From Cladocopium goreaui (taxonomy: Eukaryota > Sar > Dinophyceae > Suessiales > Symbiodiniaceae), in contig CAMXCT020000248.1 of assembly GCA_947184155.2 (NCBI GenBank), positions 67,501 through 131,500 on the forward strand: DNA of 64,000 nt. The letters run 5' to 3'. This document shows, in pieces, positions 52,083 to 62,310 of this stretch. Below the pieces are notes generated by a model, which did not search any database, was not told where the DNA came from, and saw only the letters and a list, made by a program, of their open reading frames with translations. Position numbers and translations under genes: made by a program. Numbering within the stretch: position 1 is the first letter of the stretch; every line of letters starts with the position of its first letter.

Positions 52083-54045
52083 TCAAGCCATGCCAAAAGT
52101 CAGAGGGAGTTTCACGAAATTTTGGAAAGCACAGTTTTGGGAAGCGATTTCAAGAAAGCAGTTTTGGATTTTGAGATGCAGAAAAATCAGAAACAGAAGG
52201 CACAGACTGGCACGGAAATGGAAATGTCCAATTCTTTGTGCTTTGAGAAGGAAAATAAAGAAAATAAATGAAAAAAGACGCGTAAGACGCAATAGGTTTC
52301 GTTCCAATGTGGCCACCACCATGCCACCTTGTTCCCACCTTGAGCAAGCAAACGGCTCGAGAAAGAGATGCGACGATTGTCAATGCCTTTTCAGAACTCC
52401 TGCAACAATTCGCATCGGAGGAGCAACCTCAAATCTTCTCACTAGCAAAGGCAAAGGCAAAAAGGGCAAGGGTAAGTCCACCCAGGTAAGGCGAATGCTG
52501 AGGCTGCCTCTTACACTACGAACCCTACTTCAGGCGTTGCAGGAAACCCTCTCGAGGTTTCAGAAGAATAAGAAAGGGAACTTGATAGCCAACATCACTA
52601 GGGTTATCACGACAGCACAGAACGGCAAGTTAGATCAGGACGAGGGAGAAAACACTCTCCCCAAACTTTCCAACAGAGATCAGCAAACCAGAGGAAAGGG
52701 AAAGGGCCAGGGAAACCTCCCAAGAAAGTTTCCTCAGTTCAGACCAATCAGATACGTCAGCAAACGCAGCACAAGCCAGTTCAAAAGACAGAAAAGGATC
52801 CTGATAACAGCTGGGTCCCGGTTGTCAGAGGCAAAAAGAAAACACAGCAAGCAGAGTTAGAAATTTCAGCTTGGCCGCAGGGAGCCATCCTTTCTGACAT
52901 TGAGCTATGGAAATGCCTCTACCACGGTTCTTGCTTCTTGGGTGCGCGCAGCCGAGTTCGCTGAACAATGTCGAAGCCTGGCGGAGATACATGGCCTCAA
53001 AGCCAAGTTTGTTCTGATCACCACCCAAGAAATGGCAGAGGCAAAACAGCAGCACTTCGCCATCACCACAGCTCCACATTCGCATCAACTCAGGAGGCTT
53101 TATTTGAAACCTCTTGCTACGGAGTTGCCTGACCTCCCACCAGATCCCATAGCTAGCAGCACGCACAGACCAACGGAGACCCAGCTTTTCGTTTTCGAAT
53201 CAGCATTCCCAGATCCTTTGTGTCCAGGGACCGGTGGATCACTTTACAGTACTTTGCAGCAAGCTCCAAAAGAGGCAGTTGCCGCCTTAGTGTCCAAGAG
53301 TCAATAGTGAACTGCACAGCGCATATGGTTGCAAAACTTCAAGTCAAGGAACTCGTGACAGAAACATTGAGATCCTCGATGGGTTCATCCGTGTCACCCA
53401 GCTGGGCGCCAAGGAACCCGAATCCAACAACGGAAAAGGAGCCATCTTCGCGAAACCACTTGCCAACCAGCAACACACCATTTGTCGGCAGCCGATACAA
53501 TGGTTAAAAAAGGAGCCGCAGGACACAGAAGCGCAATATTTTTCCAAATGCAGCACTCTCAGCTCCACTCAAAAGCTCCCTTTAGCTTTTAGGACAGGAG
53601 GAGGCAGTGGCGTTGGTTTGAGGAGAACTGATGGCAGCAAGCCTCCGATCACGGCCAAAATTTGGAGACTCACAGGGGCTCCGAATTTGTTTCGAGCCAT
53701 CGATATCTCTCAGGCTTTGGAAGGAGCAGGATGTGCAGATGTCATGGCTATTCAGCCACCCAGAGGACAAAAGCCATGGCTAATCAAAGCCAAACCAGCC
53801 AAAGACAGTTCTGAAGATTTCTACGGCATCAGCACAGTTGAGCACACCTTACTTCTCAGCAAAGTTCCTCCCAGAGCACCTTACATCTTGGGGGTCCAAG
53901 GTCTTCGTCCGTATAGATGGAAGCCTTACAATTCATATCACAGCCAAGGTGCAATAGAAGAAGCAGAGGAGCCACTTCCTTCACAAATGGAAAGTGGAGG
54001 ATCTCACGGGACAGCAGCAAGCAGCAGAACAAGCACAACCGGCTA
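52083..54045 (+). pseudogene. LINE2 N-terminal/ORF1 region, frameshifted
   Basis: Protein-like stretches jump between frames. RERDATIVNAFSELLQQFAS and SLAKAKAK (about 52350-52460) lead into GKGKKGKGKSTQ, a basic stretch like those of other dinoflagellate LINE ORF1 products. Next come WVPVVRGKKKTQQAELEI, AWPQGAILSDIELWKCL, then CRSLAEIHGLKAKFVLIT in a different frame, and further on AKIWRLTGAPNLFRAIDISQ (about 53660-53720). At least four frameshifts. The likely role is RNA or nucleic-acid binding, judged only from composition. Confidence 0.5.
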
Positions 54046-54129
54046 ACAATGACCAAGATGCGGGTATGACAGCAAGCAAAACGAGAGACAAAGAAAATAA
54101 TTAGTCCCAAAAAAGAGCAAATGAAAAAG

Positions 54130-54690
54130 AAAAAGGTTGACTTTCTTTTGGGATTCAGAGCGAGGGAATGTGGAGGACAAGGTGCATGCGGCTATAATTC
54201 TGTTGGTGTCTCTATGCAACTTTGCAAAGAGCCCAATTACCGTTTCCCAGCAGCAGCCAAGCTCACACACAGGGGAAAACTTTGAGAAGATTCACCAACA
54301 CATCGGCGCCTACAAAGCTGATTGTGAGGCTGCTTGGATACAGGATCCCCAATGGACCCTTACCACTGAAGGAGGCAAGGTTCCCACTACGTTTGCAGAA
54401 TGGCTGGACTCTCTGCTGAGGCCATCCAGATGGATTTGTTAGCACACCTTGATAGCTGCAAGTCGCAGACTCGGGGTGCACAGCACGGTTCTCATTGAAG
54501 AGGCGGACGAGGTCACGCCGATTCAGATGAGGCGCAACAACTCTACAGCAGATACACTGGTGCTTCACCTCAAAAATAGCCACTATCAGGTTATTGTTCC
54601 GGACCCTCACCGTCCGGAGGAGGAGGACACAAACAGTCCGAAGCACCTAGCACACCAAAAAGACCGAAGATCCATATGGATCAGCCAAGT
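54130..54690 (+). pseudogene. OTU-type cysteine protease-like segment of LINE2
   Basis: In one frame GQGACGYNSVGVSMQLCKEP (54178 on) matches the start of an OTU domain with its catalytic Cys. After a frame change, HIGAYKADCEAAWIQDPQW and TFAEWLDSLLRPSRW follow. A further segment SRRLGVHSTVLIEEADE ends in LVLHLKNSHYQVIVPD (about 54558-54603), whose His fits the OTU catalytic His. OTU proteases cleave ubiquitin chains or polyproteins. OTU domains are known in several LINE lineages. Two frame changes make this copy inactive. Confidence 0.6.
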
Positions 54691-54899
54691 ACTAGCAAAC
54701 GCAGTTCCAGCAGTAGCAGCAGAACACCTATATAACTGGATGCCAAAACACACTCCTGAGAGCACACCCCTCAGAACGCCAGCTTGGCTTCCAGAGCACC
54801 TCAAGCTTCTACAGCCAAGAAATCACAAGCCAAAGCGTCCACAGCAACCGTAAAGAAGCGAAGCTTTGAGGAGATCATTCCTCCAACTACTCCCAAAAG

Positions 54900-55480
54900 T
54901 AGCTCTTGTGCGAAACCAAAGATCTTTTCTTGGCCTTGCAACATTTGCGGGACGGTGATCAAGGGCACCACCGCTCTGCGTTTGTCCCAAGATCGGGGAT
55001 CACACATGTCCTACAGGCATTCTGATGTGCCCGGCAATACTTTGGCATCATCCCTGTCAGCTACACCTTGGCGCCTGAGCTGCAGGGTTGGAATTGCCCC
55101 TTGTGTTCAGCTAGTCTTCCCAAGTTGGGACCGGCTCAAAAGGTCAAGTCGCTCCGGCACCATTTTGCCACAAAGCACAAAAAACGTGACACCTCCCTCA
55201 CCTGGGGCAGTCACCAAAGCAAGAATTGCCAGATACAGCAAAGATCCCAAGTCTGAACCAAGGATCCGTGACAGGATCCGGAAAACTCACGAGGAGCAAA
55301 AGGCCAGAGTGAAGACCAACGCAGTTCTGGACACCAGATTGGTCCACTTGGCCTGCACTTTCCAGGACGGTCCGGAAAGGTTCTATCTACACTTGCAAAT
55401 CTTGCCACTGCATTGATAAAAAGAAAGCACCAGCCTGGAAAACGCAATGCGATCAGAACACTGACAGGAGCAAAAAGCAC
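54900..55480 (+). pseudogene. Zinc-finger region of LINE2
   Basis: Finger 1 is WPCNICGTVIKGTTALRL..GSHMSYRHSD (about 54937-55026). Finger 2, in another frame, is GWNCPLCSASLPKLG and then SLRHHFATKHKKRD (about 55085-55190). A CxxC segment (YTCKSCHCIDKKKAP) follows near 55386-55430. These C2H2-like fingers precede the endonuclease and may bind the element's RNA or target DNA. Confidence 0.6.
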
Positions 55481-55586
55481 CAAGCAAAACAGGTGTGGCT
55501 GAAGCAATCAGCCCACAACAAGCAGCTGCTTTTGGACGCTTGGGGCATTACACTGTCGCAAACCAATGCCAAATTCCAGCGCCTTA

Positions 55587-55622
55587 CTGAGCAAGGAATA
55601 GAACCAAATCCCGGCCCGGATG
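55587..55622 (+). other. 2A-like motif (GIEPNPGP) before LINE2 endonuclease
   Basis: TEQGIEPNPGPD lies about 75 codons before the endonuclease domain. The consensus for 2A ribosome skipping is D(V/I)ExNPGP; here Gly replaces the Asp, with IExNPGP kept. 2A-like sequences are known in non-LTR retrotransposons. If active it would separate the upstream protein (OTU, fingers) from the endonuclease-RT protein. The Gly substitution leaves activity uncertain. Confidence 0.55.
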
Positions 55623-55846
55623 GGGCCTCAGATCATGGGCTTTGTCTTTCTTTTAACGGCCGGCAAACTACTTCTCCTTCCACTCCTTCTTGCCGCAGTA
55701 CTATCACAGAGGAGAATGCGTCCCAGCAAGACGAGGACGAACCACCGGGGGCTTACCCCTATTTATAACAGCACAGTAAGCAACTTCTGAGAGGTGACAG
55801 CAATTCAAACCACTCTTCACACTACAGGCAGCGGCAGCAACACTCG

Positions 55847-56668
55847 ATGCTTCACGCGCCCTCGCAGTGCACTGCTGCAACCTTGATCAGCATCAATACA
55901 GGAGGAGCGCCCGGGGTATGGAGAGCAATCGACAGATTCCTTGTTGAAGCAGAACAACCACCGGCAATCATGTGTATGCAAGAGGCAGCTCTCTCAGCCA
56001 ATGAATATGACGCAGTGGCAAGCCGTTTCAATTTTCTTGGTTACAGCACTTTCTATGCCAAAGCGGCACATCCCCACAGGCCTTCTGGCGGGGTGCTGAG
56101 CGCTACTCGGAGGGAACTTAGGGCTCAGCTCCTGCACGCACATTTTGAAGAAGACCACCAGCACATTGCCATAAGTCTTGGTAGCTGGATCCTCCTGAAC
56201 AGTTATGTTCCACCAAGGCCAAATTTGCTTGAACAAGCTCTGACGAGCGTCAATGAAATTTTGAGTGTACACAGAGCCAACGCAGGCAGCAGACCTTGGC
56301 TATGGACGGGAGACTTCAACGACTCTGCAGCTCAAGTTCAAACTACAGCAAACCTTCATGACGGCAGCCTCCTTCAAGCGCAGACCGCCTGGAAGGGCAC
56401 TTACAGTATTGACCAGATCTGGACCAACAGAGGTGATCTGACGAGGGTGCATGATATCAGCACGGAGAGGATATCCAACCACAAGGCTTTGCAATGCTCT
56501 ATTGAAGTCCTTTGGAAAGAGGCCACGCATAGAGGTATTCTCAGACAGCATCACCAGTGGACACCACCACCTGGCATGCAAATCAAAGACTGGCGCAAGC
56601 AAGTGGAGATTACTGTGGATCGTCAAAGTACTTCCTCCACTAGGCAGGCACTTGCGACAGCAATGTGA
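55847..56668 (+). pseudogene. AP-type endonuclease domain of LINE2
   Basis: About 270 codons in one open frame. Visible landmarks are SINTGGAPGVWRAIDRFL, PPAIMCMQEAALS (catalytic Glu), GYSTFYAKAAHPHRPSGGVL, SWILLNSYVPPRP, PWLWTGDFND (Asp and Asn of the active site), SIDQIWTN and ISNHKAL (His). Order and spacing match the exonuclease-endonuclease-phosphatase fold of LINE endonucleases, which nick the target. The domain is whole, but the protein is cut from RT by frame changes after 56665. Confidence 0.75.
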
Positions 56669-56679
56669 AGGCAACCAGT

Positions 56680-59160
56680 TGCCCACAACGCTAAGGAGGA
56701 CACGGAGGAACCTCCGGTTGATACTACGTGGGGGCTCTACAACCAAGCCCTCTTTGATTGTTTTCAACACACGGCGACTCGTATGCTTTTGGCAGATTCA
56801 GAGACGAGCACTACAGCTTTCAACCTGTGGGAATTCAAGGCGTCCACAGCCCAGCCGAAGCCACTGGTTCCTCAACATATGTATGTGGGTCCGTCCCCGC
56901 ACCAAGAGGACTTATGGCACCATGCAACAACGCAAACAAAACAACTGGCTTAGCAGAGCCACACGACTGGCAGACCTCTTGGACAGGCCTACCCTCAGCT
57001 CAGAGCAGCAGCAAGAAGTCAGCACTCTCCAGCGTCGCACTGGCTATTTTTCTCTGGATATTTCGCAGTTGAAGATATCCTTTGAATCAGCACAGCAAGA
57101 ACTGCAGCAACAGCAGCGGACAGAGACTCAGCAGAAGATCAATGCGTGGCGTACAGACATGCAGAACAATGATCATAAATACCGTAAGTGGCTTCAATGT
57201 AAGCATGACGAACATTTCGCTCTTGTCCCATATAACGGTCAGATTGCTCAGACCAATCAGGACACTTTAAGAAGCGACCTACAATCACTGGGAGACGGTC
57301 TGGTCGGACAGCAGCATCAGCAAACAGCAAAAGATCGATGTGCTCCTGTGGAACCTTCCGCAACACAACAGCGCTAACATCAGACCACAGCCTGAGGAGT
57401 CTGCAACTATATTAGACAGAAGCTCACAGGAGCGGCAAGGCCGGGGTCTGACAAAGAAATCAAAGACTTGCCCGCGGCGGCTTTTGCTTCATTTGTGCAA
57501 ATTTCAGAGCAATGGGAAATCTACGCGAGAACTCCCACTTGTCTGACTTGGTCTAGACAAATCCACTTGACGAAAGAGAACAAGATTCAGAACAATTTGA
57601 TTTCAGCAAAAGATCTTAAGCGAATCAATATACTTAGCCAGTGGTGTCGGCCTTGGACTTCAACATGGGCAAAGAGACAATGCATTAGGGATTGGAGAAA
57701 TGCCGCAATGCCTCTGACAGTGGCAGGAGGCGCGGGCTCCAGAGGGGCGGAGCACCTGGCCAGCGCCCTAGTTGACCTCCACGTCAAGCAAGGTTGGTTG
57801 GCGTCTTTGGATTACTCTCTTGGCAGCCACGGCGGCCATGCAACAGCTAGGAATGCCAGCAGGTTTATGCAATGCTCTTTGTTTTCAGTGGAACCACCAA
57901 CGGCGCCTCCTTCAATGGCAGCAAGACATTCTTGCCCGGCCGCTAGAGACAGCAGTGGCGATCCCGCAAGGGGATGCACTATCACCACTGGCTTTAGGTG
58001 TCTACATGTATGCAGGGCTTCGTTTCGTGGAAGTTCAAACACCAGAAAATGCTCAGCAAAGGCAACGTTCCATCTACATGGATGACAGAACATGGACATG
58101 CAGTAGCCCAGCACTCTTGATGCAAACCTTGAGGAGCTGTGAAACTTTTAGCAACAGCATCGGTTTACAAGAAAACCCCGAGAAAACGCAATTGGTTGGC
58201 AGCAGCCAATACAGACGCAGAAGGCTCAAGGAGGAGCTTGCAGATCAACGACTGTTGGCAGAGAAAGTATCTTCCTCCGCTCTTGTCCTTGGTTGCTCAA
58301 CAGGTAAAGCACACTGCATTCAGAAGAAAGAAAAGCAGAGGATTGAAGCAGCAAAAGCACTTTATGCCAGGCAGAGCATTCTTCCGGTCAAGCAGCGGAC
58401 AAAGCTGAACGACCAACGCAGTCTTGGTGTTAGCAAGGCGGCATATGGTTGGGTTGCTAACACATCACCTCAGTCACACAGCACAGACCATGACAAAATG
58501 GCACGGAAAGCTAGCAGACCTTTCACTCAAGTAGCGATCAATCTTCACAATTTGCAGGTTGTGATAGGAACCAGACAGGTTCTCCTGTGGTTGAAGAGGA
58601 AATGCATGGAGTCTTGGACATGGCAACAAGACAGAGCCAGCCAAATCGCGCAAGAGGCGCGCCAGTGGTTGACAGACCGTGGTTGGGAGCAAATTCGACA
58701 AGGATGGCATCATCCAGTGCTTGGCAAAGAACTTCACACCGCCTTTGCACAAGGTGAAAGATGGATCCCAGTTACAGCAAAGTCCATTGCACATTTGTGC
58801 AGGGAGGGTTGGAGGACGCAGCAGTGGGAGGAATTTTTGCATTCAGGCAGAAGGGAGAGCCGGATTTTGGGCCTTTGGCCCTATGATGAAGTCAGGTTCT
58901 CACATGTGAGAAAAATTGCACAAGAAACCCAGGGAGCGGCTTTGGCGATTCTCTACGGGGCGGTTCTCTACGGGGCGGTGAGCCCGGCATGTTTTGGACT
59001 GCGCCCTTGAGCTGGGGCAGGTCACACTTTTTGTCCGTTTTGCGGCAGTTTGCAGGCAGACCATGCGCACGTCTTCTGGACCTGCTCGATGCGTCCCTTG
59101 GAAAGAAGGTTACCAGCCAATGATACTCTGCAAGCTCGATTGGGGTGGCTGCTGAAATAA
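56680..59160 (+). pseudogene. Reverse transcriptase and C-terminus of LINE2, frameshifted
   Basis: A helical Gln-rich linker (about 56930-57350) leads to a decayed RT. FASFVQISEQWEIYARTP and NILSQWCRPWTSTWAKRQ (57480-57690) are followed by GGAGSRGAEHLASALVDLHV and LASLDYS (first Asp). In another frame come LGMPAGLCNALCFQWN, AIPQGDALSPLALGVYMYAG (57955-58015) and RSIYMDDRTWT (active-site pair, about 58068-58100). The long 412-codon frame continues to 59010, then a frame change gives ADHAHVFWTC and LGWLLK. RT catalytic motifs survive, but at least three frameshifts are present. Confidence 0.72.
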
Positions 59161-59400
59161 ATTGCGCTTTTGAAGTGTCCGCCGCACGAAACGAGGTTCG
59201 AGTGTCAAAAACTGAGGTAAAATCGCGATTTTGGCGCTTAGGCGGCAACCCTTTCGCACGAAACGAGGTTCGAGTGTCAAAAACTGAGGGTTTTTTGCGA
59301 GTTTGGTTGGTCCGGCGGCAACCCTTTCGCACGAAATGAGGTTCGAGTGTCAAACGCTGAGATAAAATTGCAAAATTTTGGATCCTCGGCGGCAATCGTT
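59161..59400. repeat. 72-bp tandem repeat, right block
   Basis: Three diverged units with CACGAAACGAGGTTCGAGTG and TCAAAAACTGAGGTAAAATC, continuing the array broken by LINE2. It passes directly into the 16-bp array. Confidence 0.88.
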
Positions 59401-59870
59401 TGTGTGTGAAAGGTCTGTGTGTAAAAGCGGCGGCTGTGTGTAAGAGCATCTATGTGTAAAAGCGTCTGTGTATAAAAGTGTTTGTGTGTAAAAGCTTCTG
59501 TGTGTAAAAGCTTCTTTGTGTCGGGGCTCCTGTGTGTAAAAGCTTCTGTGTGCAAAAGCGTCTGCGTGTAAAAAGTGTCTGTGTGTAAAAGGTTCTGTGT
59601 GTAAAAGCTTCTGTGTGTAAAAGCTTCTGTGTGTAAAAGCTTCTGTGTGTAGAATCTTCTGTGGGTAAAAGTGTCTGTGTGTAAAAAGGCTTCTGTGTGT
59701 AAAAGCTTCTGTGTGTAAAAGCTTCTGTGTGTAAAAGTTTCTGTGTGTAAAAGCTTCTGTGTGTAAAAGCATCTGTGTGTAAAAACTTCTGTGTGTAAAA
59801 GTTTTTGTGGTTGAAAGCTTGCTGTGGGCAAAAGCTTCTGTGTGTAAAAGTGTCTGTGTGCAAAGGCTAT
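59401..59870. repeat. 16-bp minisatellite (CTGTGTGTAAAAGCTT)
   Basis: About 28 units of TGTGTGTAAAAGCTTC with TGTG/TCTG changes. It is the inverted counterpart of the array at 47.58-48.66 kb. Open frames on the minus strand read THRSFYTQKLL repeats and are artefacts. Confidence 0.93.
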
Positions 59871-59889
59871 CTCGGGAATGCCTCCACGT

Positions 59890-59940
59890 CGGCGATGGCG
59901 GGATCCGACGTCGGTGATGGCGGGATCCGACGTCGGTCGG
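59890..59940. repeat. 22-bp direct repeat with palindromic core CCGACGTCGG
   Basis: GATGGCGGGATCCGACGTCG occurs twice in tandem (59893-59938), each with the perfect palindrome CCGACGTCGG. Function unknown. Confidence 0.75.
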
Positions 59941-60300
59941 AGTGCGAGACTGTCCATGAAGGTTGAAATTGAAGGCCCCCAGAAGATGGCCAAAAATGAT
60001 ATGAAAAAGAACAAAGAAAGAAACAAAACAAAAAAGAATGGGAAATTCATCCAGGGGATGATGAAAAAAAGAGAGAAGAATGCATGAAGGGGCCGAAGCG
60101 CCCAAAAAAGAAAAGAAAAGAAACCGGAAAGAAATGCAGAACGATGGTCAGGGTTGTGGTTTTGGTTGCGTTTTTTGGTGGCTTCGGCGGCTTGTTTGGT
60201 TCTGTTCTGTTGGTCGTGTGGATTGTTTTTCCTGGACATGCACCAGCTGTGACCCGACTGTATTTAAACTTAGCCTAAACGGCTCCTGGCACGGCGAGTG
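59941..60300. other. No supported gene
   Basis: Lys-rich low-complexity frames on the plus strand and Phe-rich ones on the minus strand reflect A/G-rich composition. No domain recognised. Confidence 0.4.
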
Positions 60301-60930
60301 TGCTATGGCGTAGCGCCGATGCAGCAATGCAGCAATGCAGCAGTGCGGCGGCAGCTTGCGCTGATGTGCAGCCGCTCACTGCAATACGTTTTGGTTGTCA
60401 GGTTGGGACTTGGCAGCAATACAAAGATGCTGGTAACGCATCTGCCAATTCAATCCCTGACTTTGATCATGAAGTTGACACTGTTGGGGTGCTTTTTGAC
60501 TGGTGGATTCTGGGGTTTGTTGGATGGGTTGTGCCGCAATTGCCGAAGCTTATTCACTACGCTTTGTGTTTCAATTTTTGTAGCCGGGCATTAATGTTAT
60601 GGTCAATGGCTGGCCACCCGCAGAGCTCACGGGGCCGCTGGCCCTGATGGCTGGCATGGTGCTGAGCTTCAGCACATCCCACACGGTGCCATCGCGGTCT
60701 TTCATCAATGTTCCGATCGATGGTTTTGAAGTGGCTGTGTCCCACAACAATTTCTTCAATCCCGGCAAGTCAATATACCTAAAGCGGGAAAGTGCTCCGA
60801 AGCATATCATTGGATGTTAAATGTTTTTCCCAGCCGCTTCGTCTGGGGGGCTGGCGGGCGTGTTCTGTTAGCAGCCGAGGCTGGCAATGGCTATGGAAGT
60901 TCAGGACTCTAAGCGAGCAAAGACGGAGTA
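60301..60930. other. Possible small ORFs, unassigned
   Basis: A plus frame at about 60595-60820 reads VNGWPPAELTGPLALMAGMV, then FINVPIDGFEVAVSHNNFFN and stops; a minus frame over 60571-60810 reads WDVLKLSTMPAIRASGPVSS. They are antisense to each other and I cannot say which, if either, is real. Short CAG-type repeats lie at about 60318-60345. A hairpin (CAGCC...GGCTG) with a GCTTCG loop occurs near 60836-60858. Confidence 0.25.
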
Positions 60931-61034
60931 GGCTGTGAAGTCTTGCCGAGCATTTTTCCCGAATGCGCAGCGAAGGGTTCCCGTTTATAGTTGGGGGTCT
61001 GGGGGTTGGACCTTTGTTCGCCGCCAGTTGGTCG

Positions 61035-61130
61035 GCGCGTCGTTTTTGGCGTCGTTTTCGCGTCGTTTTTCACGGCGTTTTCGCGTCGTTTTTCGCGTCG
61101 TTTTTCGCGTCGTTTTTCGCGTCGTTAATT
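61035..61130. repeat. 12-14-bp tandem repeat (CGCGTCGTTTTT)
   Basis: About seven units of CGCGTCGTTTTT with short insertions; leads directly into the 54-bp array. Confidence 0.9.
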
Positions 61131-62310
61131 CGGTGTCTATAGGGGAAGCTGCAAAACCTCGTGCTTTTTGCCACGTGGACGTCGCCGTGTCTATACGGGA
61201 AGCTGCAACACCTGGTGCTTTTTGCTACGTGGACGTCGCCGTGTCTATAAGGAAAGCTGCAACACCTCGTGTCTTTTACTACGTGGATGTCGCAGTGTCT
61301 ATAGGGGAAGCTGCAAAACCTCGTGTTTTTTGCTACGTAGATGTCGCAGTGTCTATAGGGGAAGCTGCAAAATCTCGTGTTTTTTGCTACGTGGAAGTCG
61401 CAGTGTCTATACGGGAAGCTGCAAAACTTCGTGTCTTTGCTACGTGGACGTCGCCGTGTCTATAGGGGAAGCTGCAACACCTCGTGTTTTTTGCTACGTG
61501 GACGTCGCCGTGTCTATAGGGGAAGCTGCAACACCTCGTGTCTTTTGCTACGTGGATGTCGCCGTGTCTATAGGGGAAGCTGCAACACCTCGTGTTTTTT
61601 GCTACGTGGACGTTGCCGTGTCTATAGGGGAAGCTGCAACACCTCGTGTCTTTTGCTACGTGGATGTCGCCGTGTCTATAGGGGAAGCTGCAACACCTCG
61701 TGTCTTTTGCTACTTGGATGTCGCAGTGTCTATAGGGGAAGCTGCAAAACCTCGTGTTTTTGTACGTAGATGTCGCAGTGTCTATAGGGGAAGCTGCAAA
61801 ACCTCGCGCTTTTCGTACGTGGACGTCGCTGTGTCTTTAGGGGAAGCTGCAACACCTCGTGTTTTTTGCTACGTGGATGTCGCAGTGTCTATAGGGGAAG
61901 CTGCAAAACCTCGCGCTTTTTGTTACGTGGACGTCGCCGTGTCTATAGGGGAAGCTGCAAAACCTCGTGTTTTTTGCTACGTGGAAGTCGCAGTGTCTAT
62001 ACGGGAAGCTGCAAAACTTCGTGTCTTTTGCTATGTGGATGTCGCCGTGTCTATAGGGGAAGCTGCAAAATCTCGTGTCTTTTGCTACGTGGATGTCGCA
62101 GTGTCTATAGGGGGAGCTGCAAAACCTCGTGTCTTTTGCTACGTGGATGTCGCAGTGTCTAAAGGGGAAGCTGCAAAACCTCGTGTCTTTTGCTGCGGAG
62201 ATGTCGCCGTGTCTATAGAGAAAGCTGCAAGACCTTGTGTCTTTTGCTGCGGAGACGTCGCCGTGTCTATAGGAGAAGCTGCAACACATCGTGTCTTTGC
62301 GCAAGCTTTC
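61131..62310. repeat. 54-bp minisatellite, about 21 units
   Basis: Units read GTGTCTATAGGGGAAGCTGC, AAAACCTCGTGTTTTTTGC and TACGTGGATGTCGCA. Because 54 is a multiple of three the plus strand keeps a long frame with 18-residue repeats (CYVDVAVSIGEAAKPRVF). Single-base indels move the frame and other frames are also open, so a gene is not supported. Copy ages vary; the middle copies are most alike. Confidence 0.93.

Larger units (their letters stand above)
51866..59160 (+). mobile_element. Second LINE (LINE2), decayed, inserted in the 72-bp repeat
   Basis: A plus-strand non-LTR element in many broken frames. In order it has ORF1 remnants with a Lys/Gly stretch, an OTU-protease-like segment, two or three zinc fingers, a 2A-like NPGP motif, an AP-endonuclease and an RT with a YMDD active site. 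The C-terminus ends in ADHAHVFWTCSMRPLERR..ARLGWLLK and a TAA at 59158-59160. Sequence on both sides is the same 72-bp repeat. The RT, endonuclease and domain order differ from the giant LINE, so this is a separate lineage. Frameshifts at many points mean the copy is inactive. Confidence 0.75.

Noticed and set aside
59277-60239. Minus-strand frame of 320 codons with THRSFYTQKLL repeats
   Set aside because: The 16-bp array read in one frame, joined to Phe-rich low-complexity sequence; other frames are open as well.
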